A stretch of DNA of 56,081 nt from Amanita rubescens (GCA_015039365.1 WION01000340.1:1-56081); one strand, 5' to 3'; shown: positions 1-11,103, numbered from the stretch's first letter. The notes: generated by a model not told the origin, from the sequence alone. Translations and numbers: made by a program.

Positions 1-235
1 TCTCCACATGCATCCAACAGGTCTACATCTCTGAGTATCGCCAATTCGAACAGGACGGGGGCTAAGTCCTCGAAAACGGGTATAGCACTGGCACACAGAG
101 AATCAGTACACATGATAGATGTGAGAATAGAGTGCTTACTTGAAGTGGATCCTCAAAGTCACGCCTGGCAAGCTTTTTCATCGCGAGTGCATTTGCAGGA
201 AAACGGCGTATGTACATAGAGTCCCATGCCCAAAA
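1..235 (-). pseudogene. 3' part of an agaricomycete DNA-transposon ORF, decayed
   Basis: On the minus strand a frame reads IRRFPANALAMKKLARRDFE followed by DPLQ, then GTAAGC (donor) to GCCAG (acceptor), then AIPVFEDLAPVLFELAILRD. This order (RFP.NA.A..KLA.RDFED.LQ / intron / CAIPVFE.L) resembles the C-terminal part of a large protein common in agaricomycete cut-and-paste transposons (Plavaka/KDZ-like); that recognition is from memory and not searched. Across the junction one base is missing relative to the expected LQ-C-AIPVFE reading, so the copy looks broken. The window edge cuts it. Confidence 0.45.
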
Positions 236-409
236 GGAGGTTAAGCAAGATGTGCAAAGTAATATAAGTACCGTACCGATTATTCACTTTTGAATGGATC
301 CGTCGCCCTGAGCATAAGAATTGTGATAATAGCCTTCCAAACGCCGAGTTCGATCTCGTACAAGTAGATTCGGTACAAACATCAAGAAAAAGTTAAAACC
401 ACTGCTTGG

Positions 410-1475
410 ACCTGCAGCGCTCGGTTTTGTTGGTGTTGTTGAAACCGCGGGTCTGGAAGTTTCCCACGTTGAACGTTGAACCACGCTTCTCTGCTGTTTT
501 AACTTTTCAGCAGCTGCAGATGCCAGATCATGATCACACCTAGCGCAGAAGATGACGGACACTCCAGTAAGTATCCCCGCAACTTGCGCAAAGACCTCGA
601 GGGCCACGTATTTGCTTTGTTTAAATTTACGTTGGTCAGTATTGGATTCAATCACACCTACTAACCTGACGTTGAATGTACAGGATTATGACTGGAATAG
701 AGGATTGAATGGCGGCGTCATGGAGCGTCGAACGTTGTCTGTCTCCGGGCAGACCATGCGTTGCTCCAACAACTGTATCTTGGCCCAAATTTTGGGTCGA
801 ACGCCCCAACCTCCCCGTGCGATGGCTAGGTCTTTCATCGCCACTGGCCTCTTTGAGGTGCTTGTAATATGGCATCTGTGGGCGGGATCCGTTGCGCAAT
901 AGCTGCATCGCGGGGTTATCGCGAACCAGCATTCATTAACGCGTCTTCCATCAAAAAGTTGTTTGGGTCCTTTTCCAATCCAATGACCACAGCCGCCGGC
1001 ACGTCTTCTTCCTCTTGAGTAGCTACCGGTCCACACCTGTCATCGCCCATGTCATATTTTCGACTGCCGCTGGGACCGTCGCATTGTGTACCACTGACAG
1101 CGTTGTCTTCATTGGTTTGCGACGTTCCGGGGTTCATGGAGGTATTAGGAGCTTCCTCCTCGATAGCATCAGGGTCAAAGACGCTACCGTAGGTGGCGGC
1201 CTCGTGTAACAACTTTTGATATGCCGCGACGGTAACAGCTGACTCGTCTACATCTTTTAACATAGAAAGGCTCTCCATGACTGTAATCTCTCAAGTTCTC
1301 CATTCAGAACTCGAAACGCGACTTCTTGAATAACACCCCCAGGCTGCTCGTAACGGGCCTCGCGTCATTGCTGTACCTAATAGTCAACGCGCCGTAGGAG
1401 GCAACCAGGTCGCGGCCGGCTTAAGCTGACACTTTTTTCCTTTCCGCGTGGATTAGCACGATGCCGGGTTGTTTG
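410..1475. repeat. Direct repeat of about 1 kb, left copy
   Basis: This stretch is a diverged copy of 3592-4555 in the same orientation. Shared blocks include ggattatgactggaatagag (684 and 3842), the tcatcgccactggcctct block, and the stretch before the cttttttcc tract. The two copies flank the F-box gene. On the minus strand the left copy has an acidic ORF (1278-916, 120 codons) that contains DVDESAVTVAAYQKLLHEAA. The right copy is interrupted there by deletions. I recognise no family; it may be an old non-coding repeat or a decayed gene. Confidence 0.6.
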
Positions 1476-1492
1476 TTTTTATTTTGAGATAA

Positions 1493-2767
1493 ATGACTCT
1501 TCCTCACATCCACAAGCTACCTGCAGAGATTTTGCAGCACATATTTCACTTATGCTGTGCTGGTTACATGCTTGGTTTAAAACCTTACAGTCCCGTTTTG
1601 CTTTTGGTACAAGTTTGCTCACGATGGAGACAGCTCCTCTTGCATGCCCCTATGTTTTGGGACGAGGTCACGACACCCTATGTTTTGGGACGAGGTCACG
1701 ACATCTGGTGACTCTTTGTCCCAGCTTTCTCTAGCTTCCCTATGGTTTTCTCGTGCAGGCTTGCGTCCTCGTTCTTTCTGTACCATGCGTTCCTCACCTG
1801 CCGCTCCAACTCAATCCCTCTTAGCTCGGTTTCCCTTCTCGAGTATCGATCTGGCCATTCACGAAATCTAGATTTCTCAGAAATCCCCATCGAATCACTT
1901 TTGCCTCTTAAAAGTCTCTCGCTCCGAAATACCAATAGCCACTCGCCGCAAATATCACTAGGCCACCATAGCTTCCCCAACCTGTCTAAACTACTTATCT
2001 GGAACTACTTTGATTCGTTCAGCGCATTAATGACATCCAAGATGATTGAAGAATTATTCATATCTGGGTCTGTACCGATATCACTCTATTTAGAAATTTT
2101 GCACTCTGCGACAAAGCTCCGAGAGTTGATTCTCAAGTCTGTCAGTGATGCCGAAACAGTTGCATCAATTCAAGACGTGGTTGCACCCAACTTGACAGAT
2201 CTCAGAATACATTTCACACACGGGTACAGTGCTGGGCCACTTGTTAGTGCATTGACAGCACCTAACCTGAAAAGGCTTACCATGCTGACGAGGCTTGATG
2301 ATCCAGGATTTACATGCGATGCCTCTTCATTTATTCCGAAAGCAGGGCAATCCAGGATGCCAAAGCTAGAGGACCTATCCATTGATAGTAAGACCTCACA
2401 CCCTATTGACATTGGCATACTACTACGCTCTATCCCGTCGTTGCGCACCTTGCGCCTTCAACCAAAGGCGATACTTGATGAGAATACTATGCAAGGTTTA
2501 GCAAGTGGAGAGCTGGGACCTTGTTTACGTTACATGACTCTCCAAGACCAGTGCACACCTCACGATCCCGAGCGAATTTTGTCCATGATAGAAGCCAGAC
2601 TTGATATTGGAATGGGAAATGACTCCCGCCAGGAACGGTTCAATTCGTTCAGGATGGATTTTTTCTTTGTGGTTCGGGATGATGGAAAGTTCAAGTTGGA
2701 TGGATACAAGCGGCGAATTCGTGACTTGGCTCAAGACGGGGTTAGGGTTCAATTCGATTTTGTTTGA
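1493..2767 (+). pseudogene. F-box/LRR-type protein gene, frame-disrupted
   Basis: The N-terminus reads MTLPHIHKLPAEILQHIFHL...CSRWRQLLLHAPMFWDEV, an F-box (LP.EIL..IF...C..WR.L....P..W) as found in the large agaricomycete F-box families that serve as SCF ubiquitin-ligase substrate adaptors. A long downstream frame (from 1742) has leucine-rich segments such as KLEDLSID, SIPSLRTLRLQP and PNLKRLTML. The two parts lie in different frames because a 28-bp unit at 1648-1675 is repeated exactly at 1676-1703 (28 is not a multiple of 3). A second frame change is needed near 1770-1880, unless an intron (for example GTGACT at 1708 to GTGCAG at 1758) is spliced. Probably a young pseudogene; the downstream frame of 341 codons is still open. 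Confidence 0.7.
1648..1703 (+). repeat. 28-bp exact tandem duplication inside the F-box exon
   Basis: The unit ccctatgttttgggacgagg plus tcacgaca occurs twice head to tail with no mismatch. One unit encodes the end of the F-box (APMFWDEVTT); the second shifts the frame by +1. Confidence 0.95.
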
Positions 2768-3591
2768 ATTGGTTACTACTTCATAATGATGGGAGGTCAT
2801 CTCAAATGCAAGCTATGATTGAATGTGAATATTGGAGGATGAATTTTTTTATGCTCACGACTAGAAATTCTCGAAAAGTATTCCATAATACATGAGACCT
2901 AACTCACGTGCGTTTCGGAAAATCGGGACTCGAGGTGGTTCTTCTGCTGCACTGCTGAGCAAGCAGTCGAGCACATCAAATTCGCGTGCGTTTGTGCAGG
3001 TTCTGCAGATATCATGGAATCTGAAACCCAGGTTTAGGAAGCAGGCATCAACACCTTTAATGTGAGGGTCGTGCATCATGGGAGAGCCACGAGGAAGTCA
3101 GTATCTTGAGCGAAGCGTTAGGACTTTGGATTTAATGAGGACGATGGCAAGGGGCAACGCGTGTTTGCGTGTGTGCAATGCATACGTTATCTTGCTTCGA
3201 CGAGTCCTCCGAATTCGACGTATGTGGTGCAAATACAACACGTTCGTTCGCAAATTATCAGTGCGGCATTTTGTGGTACGTCGCGTGCTATACCAAGAAA
3301 TTGGATATTACGGGTGACGCAAACGCTAGTTTCCGTTTCTTCCGCGGCCGCATTGGTGGTGTACTAAGACTGGCTTTGCGAACCATGACGATTTCGGGTA
3401 ATGAGGTTGCCGACGTGGTGGATGCGACTGATGGGTTGCGTTTCGCTTGTGTCTTTCGCTCTCCTGTAACATTGGGCGACCGTTTCTTGTCCGGTTCGTA
3501 GATCTCGAAAGAACCGTCTTGCTAGCTGATGACCCCTCCTCCAACGATTCGTTATCTTTAGTAGGAGACCCAAGCAAACCGTACGATGGCT
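2768..3591. other. Intergenic stretch with a short dispersed motif
   Basis: No convincing gene is visible. The string caacacgttcgttcgcaa at 3236-3253 recurs at 6827-6844, in both cases preceded by acgtatgt at a similar distance, so a fragment of a dispersed repeat is likely. Confidence 0.4.
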
Positions 3592-4555
3592 GCTCGGACT
3601 TGCAGCGCTCGGTTTTGTTGGTGTTGAATACTTTGTCGTTGAAATTTCCCCGTTCCACGTTGAACCACGTTTCCCTGCTGTTTTCAGTAGATGTCAGATC
3701 ATGATCATGCCTAGCGCAGAAGATGACGTATTTAACAGCGCGCAAAGGCCACGAAGCTTTCTTTTGCATTGTTTAAATTTACGCTAGTCAGTATTGGATT
3801 CAATCACTGGGAAAAACTACTGACCTGACGTTGAATGGTACAGGATTATGACTGGAATAGAGGATTGAATCGGCGGCATCATGGAGTGTCGAACGTTGTC
3901 CGCCTCTCCTCTTCAAGTGACCCAAATAATTCGGGTCAAACGCCCCAACCTCCCCGTGCGACGGCTAGGTCTTTCATCGCCACTGGCCTCTTGAGGTGTT
4001 TAATATGGCATCTGCGGGCGGGATCCGTTACAATTGACGATGCAATAGCTGCATTGCGGGGTTATCGACCTGGATGCGAACCAGCATTCATTAATCATTA
4101 ACGCGACTTCCATCAAAAAGCTATTGGGCACAGCCGCCGGCGCGTCTTCTTCCTTGAGTAGCTACAGATCCACACCTGTCATAAGCCATCACCCATGTCA
4201 TCCTTTCGACGGTCGCTGGGACGGTCGCATTGTGTACCACTGACGCCGAGTGTTGTCTTCATTGGTTTGTGACGTTCCGGGGTTCATGGGAGTTTCCTCG
4301 ATAGCATAAGACGCGGCGAATATGCCGCGTCGGAGTAACAGCTGACTCGTCTACATCTTTTACTACATAAAAAGGCTCTCCATGTCTGTAATCTCTCAAG
4401 TTCTGCATTCAGAACTCGAAACGCGACTTCTTGAATAACACCCTCAGGCCACTCGCAATGGGCCTCGTGTTGTTGCTGTACCTAAATAGTCAACGTGCCG
4501 TAGGAGGCAAACAAGGTCGCGGCCAGCGTAAGCTGACGCTTTTTTTCCTTTCCGG
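3592..4555. repeat. Direct repeat of about 1 kb, right copy
   Basis: Diverged copy of 410-1475, offset by about 3.1 kb. It carries several small indels and lacks the intact acidic minus-strand ORF seen in the left copy. Confidence 0.6.
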
Positions 4556-4869
4556 GGCCGCGCGCATTATACATCGTTTCGTCGCCACACCGACTGAGGC
4601 AACATCTTGTCATCGTCAGTTTCCTGCAGACGCAACTGCCACAGCTCCCTACACAGTTGCGGCTTTCACCTACTTACTCTCACAAAGAAAGTATGAGTAG
4701 CCTGTGGGACAGGGGCGCGAAGCGTGGCAGTGACGAGTGCAGGGGTTTATGTAAACATACTAAAACATAACTTGAGTCTAGACTTTGCCACCTCACTGGT
4801 TCATTCGTCGTGGTTAGCATCTTATCTATCTCCATTTGTCTCGCTCCGACTCGGATCAGCTGAACATCA

Positions 4870-6555
4870 AGTGAGTACTTTGGCGTTTTGCTATTTTCCC
4901 TCCCGTTTTACCTTCTTCAGTGATTTCTGCGGCTTGTGAGTCAAACGACTCCTCCTCGTACTCTGTCTCCGATGCAGAGGCGATGTTTTACTACTCGGGC
5001 CTGCCCTCTTGCCCCAGGTTAGTTTACCGTACGGGGACCACGCCGTGGACGGAGCCCACCGGACTCGAGGCCTATCACGAGTTGAAAGAGCTCCGCCCAG
5101 TCTTCGGCCACATGCTTAACACCATCTGGAATAAATTAGGTCCGATGGTTTGTGACTCCTTGGATTCCGCAGGGGTGTTGTGGACGACCATCGATGTCGT
5201 TCGCTTTTTCAAGGTCGAAAAGGGGGAGGTCGGTCCTGTCGTACTTTGGATAGGAGTTTCTCCCAATACACTCCTCGGCAAGGATGCCCGCGCCGCAGCG
5301 CGTAATTGCCTGGACCTTCTCCAGGAGTTTGGAGTCACCGACGTCGGAGTCGAGTTCCGGGAATCTATCTACACCCCGTCGGCCGGGAGTCCAAACTTCC
5401 TCGAACCTGTTAACGACTTACACCCGACTGTCGACATTCGCGGACCTCTTACTCCAGCACTTGGGTTCTCTATCGCTGCCGACACCACACCTGAGGATCA
5501 GGGTTCAGGTGGTCTCTACCTCGCCGAGGGTGGAGACAGCAAGAGGGTCTTGCTCGTCACGGCTCGACATGTCGTCTTCAAAAATGAGCCTAATGACAAC
5601 TACACCTACACCAGCGGACCTCGTCGCAATGTCCTCCTTCTTGGCACCAAGGCGTTCGACGACCTCGTCGAATCCATCAAGAACCTGATTGGAGATAACG
5701 AGGCAATGGCCGATATCTACAAACGGCTGATGAAAAAAGAGGATGATGTTGAAAAACGGAAAGAGATTAAGCAGTTGTTGGACAAGACGGAGAAGGCGAT
5801 CAAGGTCCTTCAGAAGTTCCACGAGGATGTCACAAATGAGTGGATAGAACCGAACCAGCGCATATTAGGTCATGTCATCCATTCCCCTCCAATCACCCTC
5901 GGTGCCGGCACAGCAGGTTTTACCGAAGACTATGCCATCTTGGAGCTTGACAGCTCCAAGATTGAGAAGGCCTTTAGGGGTAACGTGATTGACCTTGGTA
6001 CGTTGCACGTTTTGATCTATCTCAGCCTAACCATTAGTATATCCAGGTACGAAGATTCCACCTGGTCAGTTCAAAAGGAAGTTTTACGCCCAACCCGACG
6101 CCACCACGACCTCAGGCTTTCAATATCCGGAAGACCGCCTCCTCAAGCTTCAGGATCTTATCCAGGAGGATGAGATGCGCGAACCGGATACGGTTGACAT
6201 CAATGGTGAGCGGTGCCTCCTAGTCATAAAGAATGGCAGCACCACCGGCATCACCATCGGCCGCGCTACTGGCATCTTCTCCTATGTCCGCAACTACGGG
6301 CACAATCGGACTAGTCACACGTCGACAGAGTGGGCTATCCTCCCCTACGACAACAAGTCTGGGGCCTTCTCCGCCCGTGGAGATTCGGGCTCTATCATCG
6401 CTGATGGCCGCGGACGTATCGGCGGCCTCCTCACTGGTGGTTCTACTAGCACAGATTCCTTGGACATTACGTACGCAACGCCGTTCTTTTGGCTCCTACA
6501 GCGAATCAAGGACAACGGGTTTCCCGGTGCCCACCTCGACCCAGTCATAGTCTAG
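4870..6555 (+). CDS. Trypsin-fold (S1-like) peptidase-family protein of agaricomycetes
   Basis: Predicted 528 aa from exons 4870, 4921-5997 and 6047-6555. The N-terminal part (FYYSGLPSCPRLVYRTGTTPW, LKELRPVFGH, VVLWIGVSPNTLLG) matches a widespread, uncharacterised agaricomycete family as I remember it. A chymotrypsin-like triad follows in order: His in LLVTARHVVF, Asp in EDYAILELD, Ser in ARGDSGSIIADG. A Lys/Glu-rich coiled-coil-like insert (about residues 260-320) sits between His and Asp. There is no signal peptide, so a cytosolic protein is likely. Intron 2 (5998-6046) restores the frame as VIDLG-TKIPPGQ. No in-frame ATG precedes codon 1; splicing GTGAGT..CAG (4871-4920) joins A4870 to TG4921 and makes the ATG. 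The alternative start is ATG 4983. Whether it cleaves anything is unknown, but all three catalytic residues are present. Confidence 0.75.
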
Positions 6556-6977
6556 GTGCCACGACAGCCACATCAACAAAAGTTCTTGGAGATTAATGGG
6601 CAGGTCTAATTGTAACAGGTTTTAATCAGAGGCACTGTAGATTATAATTTAATTGTTGACATTATATTCATATGCAAGTATGTTTGATAGTGACCACAGT
6701 GCCAGCACCACAAGGAGGAGCATATCCTCGAGATGTCACTGGTCGGTACTACTTTCCTTAATACGGCTTTTCTTCCATCCTGCAGCGTCTCAAGGTGCGC
6801 ACGCTATAACGTATGTAGCGCAAACGCAACACGTTCGTTCGCAAGAAAAAAATGTTTCTTTGCAATAACATTTACTGTAGTACAGGTAAGGCATAAATTG
6901 TACACGTGGTAATACAACAATCCGATTAAGAGTCCAAAAGCGAGACAAGACAGCGATGATCCTCTAGTCGACATCGA
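6556..6977. other. Intergenic region between convergent genes
   Basis: Contains the second copy of the dispersed 18-mer (6827-6844) and the 3' flanks of the peptidase-like and WBP2-like genes. No further gene is seen. Confidence 0.4.
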
Positions 6978-7671
6978 TCAAAAGTCATAACCAGGTGGGT
7001 TATCAACGGGTACACTTCCCACCATAGTTACACTATTACTTCCCTCTGGTTCCGTATACGATGCTATATCACCTGCCATCAGACGACAACTCGCAAGAAC
7101 GAGAATAACGAATCATGAACTTACGCAATCCCTCATCCTCTTCATCTGATTGCGCCTGCCTCCTCATGTAGATCGCCCTTTCCCTCGTCTTCTCCAAGAG
7201 ACTGACAAACTCGAACATCGCGCGATCTTTGAACTTGACAATAATCGAGGTACCTTCTGTTAATCCTCCTTCTGGGGAGGGTTTGACTTCGAAGGTAAGG
7301 TAGTTGGCACCAAAAGTGGGTTGTTCGAAGCGTGTGGAGAGAATGGATGGAAGTGGGATGGATAAGGAATCGAAGGTGTTGTTGGGGGTTGGAGATGTGA
7401 AGACGAGCTGTATGAAGGTTCGGAGGCGTACAGTGGCGGAGGGAAGAAATATAATACGTACTCGTTGATCTGTTAACGAGAGTCGCCCAATCGCTCTCAG
7501 CTTCTTTACGCCGGGAACTGGACTTGCACGCGAAGGTGCTGACGTGGTGGGTTGACTGTCTGGTATTGTGAGTGAGATGTCGACACCCGAGTTGATGGTC
7601 GTGATCGTCATTTCATTAGGGAGAGGAACCGGCGAGCGGTCTGGGTTTAACATTGTCCAGTTGAGCGCCAT
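6978..7671 (-). CDS. WBP2-like GRAM-domain protein
   Basis: Three exons (7671-7462, 7407-7125, 7072-6978) give 195 aa beginning MALNWTMLNPDRSPVPLPNE. The in-frame 54-nt intron (GTACGT..ACAG) joins LTDQR to LVFTS; the second intron is GTAAGT..GCAG. Family marks are the MALN start, LSLTDQRLVF, the core FEQPTFGANYLTFEVKPS, and a C-terminal DNPPGYDF. This is the WW-domain-binding-protein-2/GRAM family; animal WBP2 binds WW proteins through PPxY, and the PPGY here fits that. The fungal homologues are small soluble proteins of unclear role. Reading it as one long ORF would wrongly retain both introns. Confidence 0.85.
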
Positions 7672-7914
7672 TGTGGTGACAAGGAGTTGGAGGAATCTTG
7701 GACGTTAAGGTTAAGTAGTAATCTGGCAGAAATGGCGGTGTTCGCTCGAGCGCTCACGGACCGAAGCGAGTTTGCGCAGTTTGAAAATTGAAACGTACCA
7801 CAGGTAGTCCGCAAATGCACAGCTGTTCGTCTACTAGTCGCAGCCCGAGGGACTGCGGTATGTATGAAAGGATCCCGAGACTTATATATATCACGTGCTC
7901 GATCGCTTTATAAA

Positions 7915-7999
7915 GGGTGCCTAGCGCAATGGTAGCGCGTTTGGCTTCGATTGCCCAACGGATACCAAAAGGTTGCAGGTTCGAGTCCTGCGGTGCTCA
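7915..7999 (+). tRNA. tRNA-Arg (anticodon UCG) with a 13-nt intron
   Basis: The acceptor stem GGGTGCC (7915-7921) pairs with GGTGCTC (7992-7998), with three G-U pairs. The D stem is GCGC/GCGC around AATGGTA. The anticodon stem TTTGG/CCAAA (7940-7944, 7965-7969) encloses CT-TCG-A, a 13-nt intron at 7951-7963 right after position 37, and A38. The T arm GCAGG-TTCGAGT-CCTGC is perfect. The internal A and B boxes are intact, and a run of eight T (8000-8007) gives the Pol III terminator. The anticodon TCG reads CGA. An upstream TATATATA at 7884-7892 may help Pol III start. Confidence 0.85.
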
Positions 8000-8007
8000 T
8001 TTTTTTT
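8000..8007 (+). terminator. Pol III oligo-T terminator of tRNA-Arg
   Basis: Eight consecutive T directly follow the discriminator base A7999. Confidence 0.85.
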
Positions 8008-8216
8008 GTCTTCCTTGGTGTTTCTTCTTCTCGATTTGGGTCATTCAATACTGTATACCGTTGTGATTAATTTAAATATGAATGACTAGCCTGTTGTGTC
8101 GACGTCGTGATCTGAATGAATCTGATTGGTCGGCAAACACCGAAAGCGAGGACGCGCGTATTGCCCAAGGACAGTCGCGTTTATCCTCTGAACGCTATCA
8201 CTCTTCCCACTCTATC

Positions 8217-9379
8217 ATGGTACGTCCGGACACTTCTGACGAATTCCAACTCACAAAAACTACATGGTTAGGCTAGACGATATGACAGTGAGCAACTCAA
8301 ATGACGCTTCCACTATCACTTACGCCAACAATGACCAGGTCGAACGACGATCTTCTCACCAGAGGGTGCGTATTCTACAATCTAATGCATTCACCTTTCT
8401 CACAATGCTCCAGGCCGTCTATATCAGGGTAAATTTCCCGTCCCAGCCTAGGTCAATATCGACTCACAAGAGACTTTTAGTTGAATATGCTATGGAAGCC
8501 ATCTCCCATGCGGGGACCGTTATCGGCGTGCTAGCAACGGATGGTGTTGTCCTTGCTGCTGAAAAGCGGGTGACTGGAAAACTACTCGATCTTTCTGCTT
8601 CAAAAGAAGGCGGGTACGGGGGAAGCGGAGAAAAGATATTTTTGTTGAATTCGTGCGTATCTCTATGTGTTCTCCCTCGTTGGGCGTTGTCTAAAGGTGA
8701 CCACATAAGGAATGTGATAGGCGGCGTGGCGGGTCTTACAGCAGATGCTAATTCGCTCATCAACTATGCACGGACAGCGGCTCAAAGACACTTGTTGAAC
8801 TATAATGATGATATCCCTGTCGAGCTCCTCGCTCAACGGCTATGTGATCTAAAGCAGGGCTACACTCAATTCGGAGGTTCGTGAGCGCTTATTCTTCACC
8901 ATCGGCTGAACTACATCTTTCTCTTAGGTCTCCGCCCGTTCGGCGTATCTCTCCTCTATGCAGGGTATGACCCACACTATCAATTCCAATTGTATCACTC
9001 CGACCCATCTGGCAATTATTCCGGCTGGAAGGCAACATGCATCGGCGCCAACATAGGCACGGCTCAGAGCCTTCTCAAGCAAGAGTATAAAGATGAGATT
9101 ACGGTAAAAGAGGCCATTTCGCTCGTGCTCAAAACGATGAGCAAGACGATGGATAGTACAACACTAGGGAGTGAGAAGCGTGAGTGATTCTTCTGCTTGC
9201 CTTGATTGATGGTGATTGTTAATGGTGTATCGTGGCCAGTGGAATTTGCAGTGCTGGCCTTAGACCCCAAGACAAAGAAGCCCAAGGGAAAGATATACAG
9301 GCCTGCAGAGATTGATGCGCTATTGCTCTCGGAGGGATTGATGAAGAAAGATGAAGATACGGAAATGAAGAGTGTGTAG
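8217..9379 (+). CDS. PRE9: 20S proteasome subunit alpha-3 (PSMA4/Pre9 type)
   Basis: Eight exons (8217-8219, 8272-8287, 8339-8365, 8414-8428, 8481-8652, 8710-8876, 8928-9179, 9240-9379) join without frame loss into 263 aa. The N-terminus is [20 protein letters not shown] then [12 protein letters not shown], the alpha-subunit signature that lines the gate of the 20S core. [33 protein letters not shown] and TMDSTTL identify the alpha-3 type; the acidic tail is [11 protein letters not shown]. Alpha subunits are not catalytic. Each junction was chosen because it restores a conserved residue (for example [12 protein letters not shown] across 8653-8709). The first exon is only the ATG, and the next three are 16, 27 and 15 nt. 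Single-ORF reading from 8264 would give a false N-terminus. Confidence 0.92.
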
Positions 9380-9447
9380 TAGCGTTTTAGATAACTGATC
9401 GGAGAAGTGTATTATTAACTACATGAACACTTTGCAATTGGCACGCG

Positions 9448-10930
9448 ATGTCGCTCAGGCGCTCGGTTCAGCACGCTGGTCGTTGTCATCCAATACACCT
9501 CAGATACTATTCGGAAGAGGCTAAGACTAATGCTGCCAGAAGCGCAAGCAGTCCCTCTGAGCCCCTAACAGGCAGCGCTAAACTCTTCTCCGACGCAAAA
9601 CAGGAAGACCTCCATCCCAAATCTGCGCACCTGAAAACTCTCGAATCTCAAGCTCAGCACGCGAACTGGGATGGGGATGAGAGGATCCAAGATACCGTGT
9701 TGAGGATGTTGGTGGACAAGTATAAGCCGCTGAGAAGGCTGAACTCCACTGGTTCAGGCAACGGGATCGAAAGCGCCGATGAAAAACTGAAGAGGAGCGT
9801 TCCGCGGGTGACCATTTCAACTTGGGAAGAGGCAGGATGCTTTTCTGAACCACTTCTTCCCTCGAAAGAAGACCACAAGCCATGGCATACGACGTTCAAA
9901 ATATCCTCGCATGCTGAGGCATCTATCAAGTTTGCCAATATACCTATTGCTACAGCTACTACATCTAGTACTCAACTTCCCTTCTCCTCTTCTACAAACT
10001 CAAATGCTATCAAAGACGACAGAACCAAGAGGTTAGAGCGGGAAACTAAAAAGCGGACCGAACAAGTTGGAAGACTGACTCGAGCCCGCGAGTCAACGCT
10101 GGATTATAAAATGGGTATTACACCTATGATGAAGAACTCAAATTTGGTTGCTAGTCAGAGTGGAAGGGTGAACCCCGTTACGATGAAAGGGTGGGCGAGT
10201 CTAGTTGAAGACCAGATCGAGGTGGGTTTTTATTGTTCAAGTTCTGGGATTGGCACCGATGATTTACAGCGAGCACGATCTAGGGGTGTGTTCAACGTTG
10301 TCAAAGGGAGGGGTAAACCCCTCGCTAGGATGCAAGAAGAGTCGAACCCCTTCATTGCACGAGAGGAATTTTTGATGAATAGAATTGTGCAAAGGAACGG
10401 GGCTGCTCCGCCCTGGGTTGAAGTTCAAGTAGGTGAGAATCCCCACTGCGACGCGCTGTTTTTGTGGTCATACTTAAAACATCATAGAGCTGGAATCGTC
10501 TATTCGCACTTTTCGTCAAATTCTCAGGCAGTCTTGGATCCGCCGGGCTGTCCGCTTGTTGAGGAGTTCAACACCCGCTGAGTTACGCGATACCATCACG
10601 CTGTCCCAAGTTGAGGGTCTACGAGATGAAGAGTGGTTCTGCCGGGAAAGGTCGTACCACCAGGCAGCGCTGGAAGAGGTCAATTCCTTGGTGAGGAAGT
10701 ATAATGCTTTGGCGCCATATGCTGTGAGGAGGCCCTATTATATGTTGGAAGTGGAGGTTGGGCGGTTATTTGAAGAGTGTGCGGATGAGATTTTTAGTGA
10801 AGCGAAGAAGACGGAAGATGTGGGCGGTGATGGAGCGCAGGCCGAGAGAGGAGAGGATTCAGCGAATTTTTATGGGTTCGCCGAGTTTGTGAAGGAAATG
10901 TTGACAAAGTTCGGATGGACAAAACGATAA
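9448..10930 (+). CDS. Mitochondrial DnaJ-C28-like protein with DUF1992 domain
   Basis: Exons 9448-10221, 10270-10428 and 10490-10930 give 457 aa. The start MSLRRSVQHAGRCHPIHLRYYSEE is arginine-rich with RYYS, a good mitochondrial presequence with a cleavage-like site. The centre has the DUF1992 core: KGRGKPL, NPFIAREEFLMNRIVQRNGA, APPWVEVQ, then LESSIRTFRQILRQSWIRRA. Intron 1 is in frame (48 nt). Intron 2 could also be spliced GTGAGA to CATAG, giving one more residue (QVELESS). This domain defines the DNAJC28 family, which in most fungi lacks a J domain, as here. Function is poorly known; a mitochondrial role is inferred from the presequence. It lies 68 bp after PRE9 on the same strand. Confidence 0.85.
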
Positions 10931-11103
10931 TAAGGAATGACAATGGAACAAGGATCATAATTGATGGCGCCGTAAGCGGACCTCGAGGCTGCCTTGAGGT
11001 GTGAACCTGACGACCGGTCGTATTTAAGCCGCTTTATTCCCATCCTCCGATTCATTCCGCTTTTTCACCCCCTTCCCCCTCAACCCACAGATAACAAGTT
11101 ACC

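Noticed and set aside
4431..4700. Possible secreted protein frame
   Set aside because: It lies in repeat DNA, the hydrophobic stretch is internal, and no splice partner or family is visible.
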